Source of the DNA: DAOPYU01 sp942493245 | GTDB lineage: Bacteria; Sumerlaeota; Sumerlaeia; UBA8349 | Assembly: GCA_942493245.1 (NCBI GenBank) | Contig: OW818685.1 | Location: forward strand, 434,001 to 498,000 | DNA: 64,000 bases | Direction of reading: 5' to 3' | In this document: positions 45,153 through 53,533 of the stretch, one piece after another | Position numbering within the stretch: position 1 is the stretch's first letter | How the letters are laid out: each line of letters starts with the position of its first letter | Made by a program: the position numbers and the translations under genes | Notes under the pieces: generated by a model | The model's input: the letters and a program-made list of their open reading frames with translations, nothing else | Told to the model about the DNA's origin: nothing | Database searches by the model: none

Positions 45153-45768
45153 ATGATCTTGGACGTGGACCCCCAACTGTTTCACCTGGCCTGCCGGGGC
45201 GATCGGGACGCGTTCTGGCGTCTGATGCTCCCGTTCCGGGGGCTGATCTATTCGGTTGCTCTGGGTATGCTGAAAGACGAGGAACAGGCGCAGGACCAGT
45301 TGCACGACGTGCTGTTGCTCGCGTATCGCTCGATCGCGAACGTGCGCGAACCGCAGCGCCTGGCCAGCTGGCTCCATTCGGTGACGCGCAACCATATCCA
45401 GGATGTGATGCGCCGCGAGCAGCGTTTGCGGGCTGCGGCGCGTGACCTGGCGCCCAACGAAGAGGGCGCCGAGGTGGTCCCCTTTCTCGCGGTGACCGAA
45501 CGCGAGGCGTCGCTCGTCCGCCTGGAGGCGGCGATGGCGAAAGCTGCCCGAACCGTTCCGCGTTGTCCTGGGCATGAAGTACATGAATCAGTATTCTTAC
45601 CGTCAGATTGCCGAGATTCTGGGTCTCCCGGCCGAGACGGTCAAGTCGCGCCTTTTCGAGGCGCGGAAACTCTTGCGCAAGCAAACCGAGGCGATGACCC
45701 CCGGCGAAGAATCCGGCGAGGTCACGGAAAGCCAGAATGAAGAAGGAGTCTATCATGAAATGCGCTGA
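45153..45768 (+). CDS. ECF-type RNA polymerase sigma factor, apparent +1 frameshift
   Basis: The ATG at 45153 has AAAGGAGGGA upstream. Region 2 is normal: GDRDAFWRLMLPFRGLIYSVALGMLKDEEQAQDQLHDVLLLAYRSI, then LASWLHSVTRNHIQDVMRREQRLR. At 45540-45542 the AAA run breaks the frame. Reading on with one base skipped gives KLPEPFRVVLGMKYMNQYSY and a full region 4 (RQIAEILGLPAETVKSRLFEARKLLRKQ) to a stop at 45768. Without the skip, translation leaves the sigma sequence. The downstream frame overlaps the anti-sigma start by 14 bp, which supports it as the original one. The cause is an extra A, by mutation, assembly error or programmed shift; which cannot be told here. Confidence 0.85.
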
Positions 45769-48703
45769 GTTGGAAACCTGCCTGGCCGATTATCTCGAGG
45801 GAGAACTGGAACCCGCCCGTGTGGACGAAATGCTGGCCCACCTCGAAGAATGCCCCGCCTGCCGGGCCGAATTTCAAGCCTACCAGCAGCAGGAAGAAAC
45901 GCTGGGGGTGTATTTCCAGAACAAACTCGACCAAGCGCTCGACCAGGCGCCGAACCCACTGCTGGACGTGCCGGAAGTCGAAACCGTGCCGTCCCCGCGG
46001 GCGAAAGCCTTGCGCTGGGCTTACTGGGCCGCGGCTGCGATCCTGATGCTGGCCGTGGGGGTCGGTGGCCCGACCCTTTACCACTACCTGATCCCATCGG
46101 GGCAGGCGGTCCTGGCCACGGTCAAGAAAATCGAGGGGCGCGCGCTGGTGCTGAAGGGCGACCGGTACGAACCGCTCCAAGTGGGGGCGCAAGTCCTCCA
46201 GAATCAGAAGATCAAGGTGGCCGCCGAGGGGTACCTGGCGCTCGACCTGCCCCAGAGGGGCAACGTGCTCGAGGCGCGCGGGGGCACCAAACTGAGCCTG
46301 CACGACACCCCGGGGCGGCTCGAAGTGGCCATGAACCGCGGCAGCGTCTGGGCGCACCTGCCCAACCACCCGCGTAAACCCTTTGTGGTCAAAACGGCGC
46401 ATCTCAGCGCCCGGGCCACGGGTACCGTCTATGGGGTCGAGGAGGGACTCGACCGCTCCGTGGTGACCGTCGCGGACGGGACCGTTCAGGTCGAGTCGGC
46501 CAATGGCAACAGCCAGAGTTCGGTCCCGGCGGGTGAAGGGTATGCGTCGAACCGCGGGACGTTCCAGGTGGCCGATGCAAGTGCCTGGGCCTGGAGCGAC
46601 TATCAGGATGAGGTGCAGAAACAGGTGGCCTCGGTGGCGCCGGGGCTGGACGCTGCGGCTCCGGTCGAGGTGGCCTCCGCCACCCCGCAGCTGACCGTGG
46701 CGCCGTCCGTGCGGACCCTGGCGGCGGCGGGAACGGCAAGCCGACCCGCTTACGCCGTCACAGACTACCTGCCTCTCAACACGGACTACCTGCTGTTGAT
46801 CCACGACTGGCCGTCCTTTCTGGGCGAATTCCAGACCACCAACAACGGGGCGTTCGTTCAGGAAGCGGCGTTCCAGACTTGGTGGAGTTCGGTCGGCGGA
46901 CCGGAGGTGAGCGACCAGATGAACAAGGAGACCCATTTCCGCGAAGCGCTCAGCCTGCTCAAACTGATCTCGGGCGACATCGCCATCTCGGTGAACACCA
47001 GCCACACGGTGACCGTGGTGGCCGACTGTGCCGGTAATGAAGCGGCGGTTCAGGCGGGGATCGAAAAACTGATCAGCGAATCCATGCCCAACCCGCCGAT
47101 CCAGACGGCGACCGCCGCCGAGGAGTCCGAAGGACCGCTCTACCGGGTGGGTGGGGGATATTTCGTCTTCTCGAGCAAGCCGCTGCAGGCGCGCGAGACG
47201 TTCGAGCGGATGGTGGCGGGGCAACCGACCGGGTTCTCGACGAGCGACTTTTACCAGAAGGTCCAGCGTGACGTGACGGACCCGCGTTTCCTGTTTGCCA
47301 GCGACCTGCAGGCGCAGGTGAGCCAGATCGGCAAAGAGGCGGAGGCGAAAGCGAAACACCGCAATCCCGAAGTACAGGCGACGTTCGACCTGCTCGGGCT
47401 GGACAGTCTGGACTATTTCCTGGTCTCGCCGAGTTTTGCCGGACAGGGGATGAACCAGGCGGCGCGGCTCGCTTTCGGCGACCAGGGACGGCAGGGCATG
47501 CTGAACTGGCTCGCGGAACCGACACCGATGCGGGGTCTGGACTTCTTCAGCCCCGAAGCGCCCTTCTTCGCCGCGGCGGTGTCGCGCAATCCCTACCAGA
47601 TGCTGCTGGACTACCTGGTGTACGTCGAGCGGACCGAATCGAACGACATGCTGGAGGATCTGCTGAACTTCGCGGCCGCCAATCAGACCTTCTTCGAAGC
47701 GTGCGGCGGTGAGGTGGTGGTCGGGTTGGACGTGCCGATCCTGCCGGTGCCCAACGTGAAGGTCGTCGTGGAAATGACCGACCGGGCGGCGTTCCAGGAT
47801 GGCGTGAATCGGATTGTCGAACAACTGCGCAAGGAATGGGCCTCCCGCGAAAACAAGCAGTCGGTCCTCGAAACCCAGATCCAGAACGGCATCGAGATCC
47901 ACACGCTGATCGTCAACATGGACGAGGGCGGGCTGGTTCAGATGCAGCCGTCGTGGGCGTTCGTCGAGGACTACTTCATCGTGGGGCCGGGGCCGGAGTT
48001 CGTGCGCAACGCCCTCGAGGTGTACCAGTCCGGCAACACGATCGCCACGGACGCCAAGCGCCTTCTGCCGCTGCTGCCCGACGGGCGCACGGTGAACTTC
48101 TCGCTCCTGGTCTATCAGGATGTGGCCAAGGTGGTGCCGAAGATCATCGAGGAGAAAGTCGCCCCCAAACTCTCGAACGAGGAAAAGGCGAAGGTGCCGA
48201 ATCTGGCCTTCATGGAGAACTACCGCGCGGCGGGCATCCTGTACGCCTACGCCTGGCCCACCTGCGTGGACTTCCACCTGAGCGCGCCCAAGGGGATTGA
48301 TCTGAACTTCATGGCTCTGCCGCTGGTGGCCAACTGGCTTCAGCCGCGTACCCACCTGGGGCGGATCATGGCCAACATGACCACGGCGGAGAAGAACCTG
48401 AAACAGATGCGTGAGGCCGCTCTGGCCTACGCGCGGCAATACGGACGTTTGCCCGCGAGCCTGTCGGAACTGGTCGAAACGACCCTCCCGCAGATCCCGC
48501 TGGACCCATTCGCGCTCGTCAGCAACAACAGCCTGCGCCTGATCCCCGGTCCCGCCGCCAACCAGATCACGCTCTACAGCGTCGGTCCCGACGGCAAGAA
48601 CGACCAGGGCGCGGTCGAGTACCAGCTGACCGATCAAGCCGCGGGCCTGGGCGACATCACCCTGCGCGTGACCCTCGGCGAGGAGGTTCCGCCCGGGCAA
48701 TAA
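45755..48703 (+). CDS. Membrane anti-sigma protein: zinc finger, FecR-like domain and large periplasmic region
   Basis: About 982 residues. An N-terminal zinc-finger anti-sigma domain has His29-x3-Cys33-x2-Cys36. One membrane segment lies at about 88-111. A FecR-like domain follows (about 115-270, with VKKIEGRALVLKGDRYEPLQVG, RGSVWAHLP and ARATGTVYGVEE). The remaining 700 residues resemble DUF3352-type periplasmic regions. The last 90 residues (ALAYARQYGRLPASLSELV, IPLDPFALVSNN, YSVGPDGKNDQG) read like the C-terminal part of a GspG-type pseudopilin. The start overlaps the sigma stop (AAGGAG upstream), indicating coupled synthesis. It probably holds the sigma factor inactive until a periplasmic signal arrives. 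Confidence 0.82.
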   Translation: MKCAELETCLADYLEGELEPARVDEMLAHLEECPACRAEFQAYQQQEETLGVYFQNKLDQALDQAPNPLLDVPEVETVPSPRAKALRWAYWAAAAILMLAVGVGGPTLYHYLIPSGQAVLATVKKIEGRALVLKGDRYEPLQVGAQVLQNQKIKVAAEGYLALDLPQRGNVLEARGGTKLSLHDTPGRLEVAMNRGSVWAHLPNHPRKPFVVKTAHLSARATGTVYGVEEGLDRSVVTVADGTVQVESANGNSQSSVPAGEGYASNRGTFQVADASAWAWSDYQDEVQKQVASVAPGLDAAAPVEVASATPQLTVAPSVRTLAAAGTASRPAYAVTDYLPLNTDYLLLIHDWPSFLGEFQTTNNGAFVQEAAFQTWWSSVGGPEVSDQMNKETHFREALSLLKLISGDIAISVNTSHTVTVVADCAGNEAAVQAGIEKLISESMPNPPIQTATAAEESEGPLYRVGGGYFVFSSKPLQARETFERMVAGQPTGFSTSDFYQKVQRDVTDPRFLFASDLQAQVSQIGKEAEAKAKHRNPEVQATFDLLGLDSLDYFLVSPSFAGQGMNQAARLAFGDQGRQGMLNWLAEPTPMRGLDFFSPEAPFFAAAVSRNPYQMLLDYLVYVERTESNDMLEDLLNFAAANQTFFEACGGEVVVGLDVPILPVPNVKVVVEMTDRAAFQDGVNRIVEQLRKEWASRENKQSVLETQIQNGIEIHTLIVNMDEGGLVQMQPSWAFVEDYFIVGPGPEFVRNALEVYQSGNTIATDAKRLLPLLPDGRTVNFSLLVYQDVAKVVPKIIEEKVAPKLSNEEKAKVPNLAFMENYRAAGILYAYAWPTCVDFHLSAPKGIDLNFMALPLVANWLQPRTHLGRIMANMTTAEKNLKQMREAALAYARQYGRLPASLSELVETTLPQIPLDPFALVSNNSLRLIPGPAANQITLYSVGPDGKNDQGAVEYQLTDQAAGLGDITLRVTLGEEVPPGQ

Positions 48704-48757
48704 TCGGGTGATAAACAGAGTCTTGCCGGATACCGAGTCAGTATGATACCTTGAAAA

Positions 48758-48790
48758 CTCGGGGACACCAACGTGATTGGTGTCCCCGAG
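48758..48790 (+). terminator. Hairpin after the anti-sigma gene
   Basis: CTCGGGGACACCA (48758-48770) pairs with TGGTGTCCCCGAG (48778-48790) in a 13-bp stem with a 7-base loop. The following tract (GATTTCGTTTCT) is only moderately T-rich, so termination may be partial or the hairpin may be a processing or stability element. Confidence 0.6.
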
Positions 48791-48828
48791 GATTTCGTTT
48801 CTCTCCGGAAAGGAGGATCTGAATAACC

Positions 48829-49371
48829 ATGTTCGATTCAGAACGGAGTGGAAGACGGGCATTGTCCGAAGTGACCCTGATCGTGCGGATAGTCGGCACG
48901 GGTCTGGCCACGATTGGGGCACTCATGGTATTTGGGATTGTTTTCGTGAATAACCACGATCTGGTGAAACAGACTCCTGTATCTATTGCGAAGAGGGATC
49001 TTCACAGCCTCGCCACGGCACTCGCGACCTATGAGATTGACAACAAATGTTATCCTGTTTTGACAAAGAACAATCGCTACCCCCTGTCGGCGCGGCTGCG
49101 GTGCCTCACCACCCCGGTGGCCTATCTATCCGAACTTCCCCGGGACCCCTTCATGGACCCACAGAACACGGTTCTGGACACTTACTACTACGATCTGGTG
49201 ACACCCGACAACTGGCGCCTGATCAGTGCCGGGCCCGACGGGATTTTCGAGTATGCCGAGGTCGTCTTCGACCCCACTAATGGAACAAACAGCCGGGGAG
49301 ACATTTTTGTGACGCTTGATTACAATTGGGCCGGGAGAACAAGAGAGGAACAGCGAACAGACAAGCGATAG
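48829..49371 (+). CDS. Short pseudopilin-like protein, degenerate N terminus
   Basis: 180 residues. GAAAGGAGG precedes the ATG. The N-terminal membrane helix is present (EVTLIVRIVGTGLATIGALMVFG), but the class III prepilin site is degenerate: the usual G-FTLIE is replaced by RRALSEVTLI. The remainder matches the two following genes closely: RYPLSARLRCLTTPVAYLSELPRDPF, TYYYDLVTPDNWRLISAGPDGIFEY and FDPTNGTNSRGDI. It may no longer be cleaved by prepilin peptidase and may act as a membrane-bound variant. It follows the anti-sigma gene directly. Confidence 0.75.
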   Translation: MFDSERSGRRALSEVTLIVRIVGTGLATIGALMVFGIVFVNNHDLVKQTPVSIAKRDLHSLATALATYEIDNKCYPVLTKNNRYPLSARLRCLTTPVAYLSELPRDPFMDPQNTVLDTYYYDLVTPDNWRLISAGPDGIFEYAEVVFDPTNGTNSRGDIFVTLDYNWAGRTREEQRTDKR

Positions 49372-49481
49372 TCTCGTTCATATTCATTCCCGTCATGGAA
49401 AGGGATATCGCATCTTCACCCACGTAGATCAGACACTCGGGAATGGAGGGATCGAAACCGATATGCTGCCAGCGAGACTCC

Positions 49482-49551
49482 AAGACCGCAGAATACACAG
49501 AACACGCAGAAACCGATTTTTCTGCGTGTTCTGTGTATTCTGCGGTTTCTT
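49482..49551. repeat. Long inverted repeat (ACCGCAGAATACACAG type)
   Basis: Left arm AAGACCGCAGAATACACAG, then AACACGCAGAAA; right arm is the near-perfect complement ending TATTCTGCGGTTTCTT, with only about 8 bases of loop. It lies in the gap between two pseudopilin genes. Confidence 0.8.
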
Positions 49552-49636
49552 CTTTCCCTATTTATCGAGAGAATCCTTATTCACACCCGGCGAATCGGAT
49601 CATTTTAAATGCAAATTGGCATGAAAGGTTTCTCTT

Positions 49637-50191
49637 ATGTTCCGTCCGAAACAACTTCCAAAACACACCTCGGCGGGAATGACTTTGATAGAGTTCCTGA
49701 TTTCGCTGGCAATCATCGCAATAGCCGCTCTCATCCTCCTTCCGAACTATTATGAGCCAAGCCAACGCAGTCCGGTCTCCGCCGCACAATGTGACATGCG
49801 TTGGCTTGCGACAGGACTCGAGTCCTATTTTGTCGAACAGAACGGTTACCCTCCTGTGACTGACGAGAACCGGTATCCCCTGTCAGCGCGGCTGCGGGTT
49901 CTGACTACGCCGGTCGCTTATCTGGCCCAGCTACCCTCCGACGTTTTTGGAGACCCTCAGAACCCCGCTTTCCCACCCGGCGCGATGGATACCTACTACT
50001 ACGACCTGGAAACAACCGCGACGACCGAGGCGGACGACACCACCTCGTATTCGTGGCAAGCGAAGTGGCGCCTGATCAGCGCCGGGCCAGACCGGATCTT
50101 CGAGTATGGCGCGGTAATCTACGACGGGACCAATGGAACCCAAAGCCGGGGCGATCTGGTGAAAACGGGCGGGTTCGGCAAACCACAGTGA
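49637..50191 (+). CDS. Type II secretion/type IV pilus-like pseudopilin
   Basis: 184 residues. A canonical class III signal: basic leader MFRPKQLPKHTSAG followed by MTLIEFLISLAIIAIAALILLP, with Glu at position +5. A soluble domain follows with the shared motifs SARLRVLTTPVAYLAQLPSDVF, TYYYDLET, WRLISAGPDRIFEYGAVIYDGTNGTQSRGDL. The GPD and YDxTNG motifs resemble GspG calcium-loop-type C termini. It is probably processed by prepilin peptidase and packed into, or using, a type II-like apparatus. No secretion ATPase or secretin is in the window. AAAGG precedes the ATG. Confidence 0.87.
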   Translation: MFRPKQLPKHTSAGMTLIEFLISLAIIAIAALILLPNYYEPSQRSPVSAAQCDMRWLATGLESYFVEQNGYPPVTDENRYPLSARLRVLTTPVAYLAQLPSDVFGDPQNPAFPPGAMDTYYYDLETTATTEADDTTSYSWQAKWRLISAGPDRIFEYGAVIYDGTNGTQSRGDLVKTGGFGKPQ

Positions 50192-50598
50192 TTCGGGACG
50201 ACCGTGTGTTTCGGGCCTTGGAGAAACAGGGGGCCGGACGCGATGGGTGTCTCCGCGGATTTTATGAAACTTGCATCCATAATGACACAAACAAACTCGG
50301 TTAGAAAACAGTTCTTTCTGGAAGGGAAACAGAAAAAAACCGAGGAACACCTGACGTAGCGGAAACGCAGAGAACCGCATCAGGTGAATCCCGGAGTCGT
50401 GTCTATTTCAAGCCGAGCCATGTATTCACTTCTCTATTCTGGATCGGGGCTATGCTCTCTAAAATGCAACCACGGATGAACACAGAGACCCCCCTTTCAT
50501 GCATCCGTGTTCATCTGTGGCTGAATAACGCGTTTTGGGTATCTTACTGATCAAAACCAGGTACTATTTCCACTCGAGAAAAGAGGAAAATTTCTCTC
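50192..50598. other. Gap between pseudopilin genes
   Basis: About 400 bp without a gene. It contains the inverted repeat at 50468-50520. The spacing and the repeats between these paralogous genes suggest separate duplication products rather than one tight operon. Confidence 0.55.
50468..50520. repeat. Inverted repeat (AACCACGGATGAACACAGAG type)
   Basis: Left arm AACCACGGATGAACACAGAG, right arm CATCCGTGTTCATCTGTGG. A half copy (CATCCGTGTTCATCTGTGGT) lies alone at 56690-56710. Confidence 0.8.
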
Positions 50599-51153
50599 AT
50601 GTTCTGTTCAAAACGAACCTCAAAGCGCGCTTCGGCGGGATTCAGCCGGGCCGAACTCCTGACGATCATTGTGATTGTCGTCATCCTGGAAGTTCTGTCA
50701 TCGGGCTACAATATTCGGGAAGCGAGCGTGCGCACCAAAGTCGCCCGAACCCAGAACGACATGCGCTGCCTCGCCAACGCAATCGAGACCTATTCCCTCG
50801 ACCAGAAGCACTACCCCGTCGTGACCGAACAGAACCAGTACCCCCTTTCGGCGCGGTTGTGCGCGTTGACCACACCGATCCCCTATCTTTCCCAACTCCC
50901 TGCGGACCTGTTCAAGGACCACAAAAACGGCATTTTCCACCCCGCCCTGGTGGACGCCTACTACTACGACCTGCAAACCGTGGAAACGCTCGGGAAGAGC
51001 CTCGCCCCCTCGCGTTTGTGTGAGACGCAGTGGCGACTGATCAGCGCCGGTCCCGACCGGATCTTCGAGTACGGCAACGTGATCTACGACGCCACGAATG
51101 GAGCCAAAAGCCGCGGCGATATCGTCTGGACGAACGGGCGCGGCCTGTCGTGA
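50599..51153 (+). CDS. Pseudopilin paralogue with altered cleavage motif
   Basis: 184 residues. The leader MFCSKRTSKRASAG is followed by FSRAELLTIIVIVVILEVLSSG, a class III-type signal in which the usual FTLIE is FSRAE; the Glu at +5 is kept. Then the same soluble architecture as the previous two: RTQNDMRCLANAIETYSLDQKHYP, SARLCALTTPIPYLSQLPADLF, YYYDLQTV, WRLISAGPDRIFEYGNVIYDATNGAKSRGDI. Same probable membrane or pilus-like location. The ribosome site is weak (GAGGAAAATTTCTC). Confidence 0.85.
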   Translation: MFCSKRTSKRASAGFSRAELLTIIVIVVILEVLSSGYNIREASVRTKVARTQNDMRCLANAIETYSLDQKHYPVVTEQNQYPLSARLCALTTPIPYLSQLPADLFKDHKNGIFHPALVDAYYYDLQTVETLGKSLAPSRLCETQWRLISAGPDRIFEYGNVIYDATNGAKSRGDIVWTNGRGLS

Positions 51154-51283
51154 TCCGGGGGGACCTTTCACACCAGGTTGCGTTCAAATGACACAAACTC
51201 ATTTGACAACAGAACCGTTCTCTCAAGAGAGAACGATCAAAGAAAAACCACGGAACCCCTGGCACAGCGAAGCCGCAACCCAT

Positions 51284-51312
51284 CTGTAGGGGCGGACCTG
51301 TGTGCCCGCCCA
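51284..51312. repeat. GTAGGGGCGGACC palindromic repeat
   Basis: CTGTAGGGGCGGACCTGTGT then GCCCGCCCAG. With its left flank (GCCGCAACCCAT) it matches about 42 bp of the inverted copy at 27603-27630. Confidence 0.75.
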
Positions 51313-51367
51313 GTGCAAGAGGATACCCTGAAGACCCGAGAGAACGGGGATGTAAAGAATAGAGCAA

Positions 51368-51662
51368 TTGCCAGAAAGAACCTTAATTATTCCGGCTGTC
51401 GGTCCTGACGATCAGCCGTTCCGTCCCGGAGGGACGGCAAGAAAGTAGCCCACCGTTTCAACGGTGGGAAAGCGGTCCTCAACAATTCGTCCCGGAGGGA
51501 CGACTGAAAAACCCGGGGGAACCGACAGCCGTCCCTCCGGGACGGGGAAGACGGGTGTTCCGGAACCCAGCGCTGAAGCGCTGGGCTATTGTCAAAAGTC
51601 CCTGACGGGACTTGGGTCAGGAACACCTTACTCCGTGTCATAATGAAGATTCTTTTTGGCAA
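51368..51662. mobile_element. Putative MITE-like element, second family
   Basis: About 295 bp, non-coding. The left end TTGCCAGAAAGAACCTTAAT (51368 on) and the reverse complement of the right end TTGCCAAAAAGAATCTTCAT (51662 back) match at about 20 of 23 positions. The interior has several hairpins built on GTCCCGGAGGGAC and CCCACCGTTTCAACGGTGGG. I could not find a convincing target duplication. A related but more degraded element may lie at 58210-58430. Confidence 0.55.
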
Positions 51663-51971
51663 AGGCTATATAATCGCGCAGAGACGCGGAGACCGTTGTT
51701 GTCAACCACACGAGACCCTTCCCCTTCAAGGGCTGAAAGCCCGCTCCAAACGTAGCGAAACCCAACGGGCGGAATCGCGCAATCCCCCGAATCTCGCAAA
51801 GCCGTCCGGATGCCCGAAACTGCAACCGCGCCATCAGGAGATTGGCGATCCCAGGAGGGTGCTTTCTTCAGAAAACGCGAAGGAAGATTTCGGAGCAGAA
51901 AAAAAACGGCACAAGAGAACAGGATCAACAGGATACAAATCGAATCTCGCCACATCCTGCAAATCCCGTAT

Positions 51972-53370
51972 GAGCCTCTTGCAAAAGTATTGGGCAAAAC
52001 GGCGAAAAAGCGGGGCTAATCGTTTCGGGGAGATGATTTCTGAGCGAGAACGCCTGTTCGCTTGCTCTTTACCGCCAAAATCGCCCTTTTTCGCTGGGGA
52101 CGGGGCGTGCGATTGCCACTCGGCGGTTTCGCCGTTGATTTTCTCCCTTCCATTTCGATTCGCCCCGGGCCGCTCATCTCAGCAACGCGAAAATTTGACG
52201 GGCCGTCATCGCCACGATCCCGAACATCAGGTGGCACATCACCTTGGCCGCCCCGCGCACCCGCACGAACCGTCCCCCGTAGTTGTCCTTGATGTTGCTC
52301 ATCACCCGTTCCGCCGCGCTGCGCTCGCGGTAGCGGACCGCCCGATGCGAATCCATCGGCAACTTCTCGCCGCGGCGCGGATTTTGATCGATGATCGGCA
52401 CGTGCCCCAGCCCCTCGCTGAACGCTTTGATTTCGGGCGCGTCGTAGGCCGAGTCCATCAGGTCGTAGAGGTTGGTCAGGCGCTGGCCGGTCATCTGCGC
52501 CAGCGGGATTGCCGCCTGCGAATCGTGCAGCGAGGCGCTCGTCAGAATCGTGCTGACCGGGATGTCGCCGTCGATGCAATCGACGTGCAGTTTGTAGCCG
52601 ATCCACGATTTCTTGAAGCCCTTGCTGTCTTTTTTCGAGCCCCGGTCGCAAGCGGTCGGCAGATCCTGGAGGTTTTCTTCGAGCGAGTGCCGGCCCTGTT
52701 GTTCCAGACGGCGCGGCGGCTTGGGCGCCCGCTCCTCGCCTTTCTTCGGACGCCCGCGCCGGGCTTTGGACTTCTGCGGCGCAGACTCTTTGCGGGCCGC
52801 CTTCTCGCGCCCCTGGATCGGCGGGGAGTCTCGGCTGGTATGACCTGCCAACTTCGGCCCGCAGCACTTTTTGACCATCGCTTCGTGAATCGCCTGCGGC
52901 AGAGCGGTGCGGGCGAATTCGTCGAAGGCGCGCGAGAAGGTCGCTTCGCTGGGCAAGTCGGCCCGCGTTTCCCAGCCGCACAGACGCCGCAACGGGGCGT
53001 CAGCGCCGAGCAGATCAAGCAGCGCGCGGGTGGTCGGGCAATTCCAGACGGCCTTGGCCAGAAACGCCAGGACGAGAGGCTGGCGTCCGTGGCGCGGGCG
53101 CCCCATCGGCTTGCGACCGAACGGGCTCATGAATTTCTCGATCGAAGCCAACTCGGCCACCTCGATGAGCGTCTTGTGCTTTTCGCAGAGTTCCCCCAGC
53201 GCTTCTTGCTGGAACGGGAAAAGATGTTGTTGTAGGGTAGTGAACAGTGAGGAGAGAAAGTGCATGATCCGCCATCCCTTTCGGGGTTTGTTAAGCAAGC
53301 GTATGATGCCTTTTTCTCCTCACTTTTTCACCTGAAAATCGAACGACTCAACGACTTTTGCAAGAGGCTC
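51972..53370 (-). mobile_element. Complete insertion sequence, IS5-like, 1399 bp
   Basis: Terminal inverted repeats of 17 bp: GAGCCTCTTGCAAAAGT at 51972-51988 and its exact reverse complement at 53354-53370. A 4-bp direct repeat GTAT flanks it (51968-51971 and 53371-53374). One transposase gene fills most of it. Joining the flanks restores the right arm of an older palindromic repeat (AACAGGATCAACAGGAT...ATCCTGCAAATCCCG|GTATGTCTGTTCT), so this insertion is more recent than that repeat. Nothing in the element looks decayed. Confidence 0.92.
52174..53265 (-). CDS. IS5-like DDE transposase
   Basis: 363 residues. N-terminal segments RRLCGWETRADLPSEATFSRAFDEFA match the helix-turn-helix region of IS5/IS1182-type transposases. 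The catalytic core follows: GYKLHVDCIDGDIPVSTILTSASLHDSQ, then DLMDSAYDAPEIK, and the final Glu region RSAAERVMSNIKDNYGGRFVRVRGAAKVMCHLMFGIVAMTA. A basic Lys/Arg/Pro-rich insert (about 155-205) separates the N-terminal domain from the core. ATG 53265 has AAGGGATGGCGGATC upstream; a TTG at 53298 is possible. The frame is intact, so the IS may still be active. Confidence 0.92.
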   Translation of the reverse strand: MHFLSSLFTTLQQHLFPFQQEALGELCEKHKTLIEVAELASIEKFMSPFGRKPMGRPRHGRQPLVLAFLAKAVWNCPTTRALLDLLGADAPLRRLCGWETRADLPSEATFSRAFDEFARTALPQAIHEAMVKKCCGPKLAGHTSRDSPPIQGREKAARKESAPQKSKARRGRPKKGEERAPKPPRRLEQQGRHSLEENLQDLPTACDRGSKKDSKGFKKSWIGYKLHVDCIDGDIPVSTILTSASLHDSQAAIPLAQMTGQRLTNLYDLMDSAYDAPEIKAFSEGLGHVPIIDQNPRRGEKLPMDSHRAVRYRERSAAERVMSNIKDNYGGRFVRVRGAAKVMCHLMFGIVAMTARQIFALLR

Positions 53371-53398
53371 GTATGTCTGTTCTTTCAAAGACCCCCCC

Positions 53399-53456
53399 CA
53401 AAAAAAACGAGCGCGAGAACCTTTGCGGCTGGTCGGAGCCGCAAAGGCTCTCGCGC
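53399..53456 (-). terminator. Rho-independent terminator of the yjfB-like gene
   Basis: Read on the minus strand: a 20-bp stem with one mismatch (53456-53437 against 53430-53411, core AGCCGCAAAG/CTTTGCGGCT), 6-base loop, then TCG and a run of eight T. It lies between the yjfB-like gene and the IS element. Confidence 0.88.
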
Positions 53457-53533
53457 TACCGTTCCCAGGGAAGGAGGGGGATTCGGGTTATCGCGCGTTT
53501 CTGACACTTGGAACCGTGTGCCACCGCCGGTTC

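Larger units (their letters stand above)
51154..51971. other. Repeat-filled region before the IS element
   Basis: About 820 bp. It holds a GTAGGGGCGGACC repeat (51284-51312), a MITE-like element of a second family (51368-51662) and the left arm plus part of the right arm of a long palindrome (51890-51971) into which the IS has inserted. No gene seen. Confidence 0.65.

Noticed and set aside
45722..48922. Open frame of over 1000 codons opposite the anti-sigma gene
   Set aside because: Antisense shadow of the zinc-finger/FecR protein; no ribosome site and biased composition.
51400..51610. Riboswitch or structured RNA suggested by the dense hairpins
   Set aside because: The hairpins are explained as repeat units within an element with inverted ends, and no gene lies directly downstream in a regulatory arrangement.
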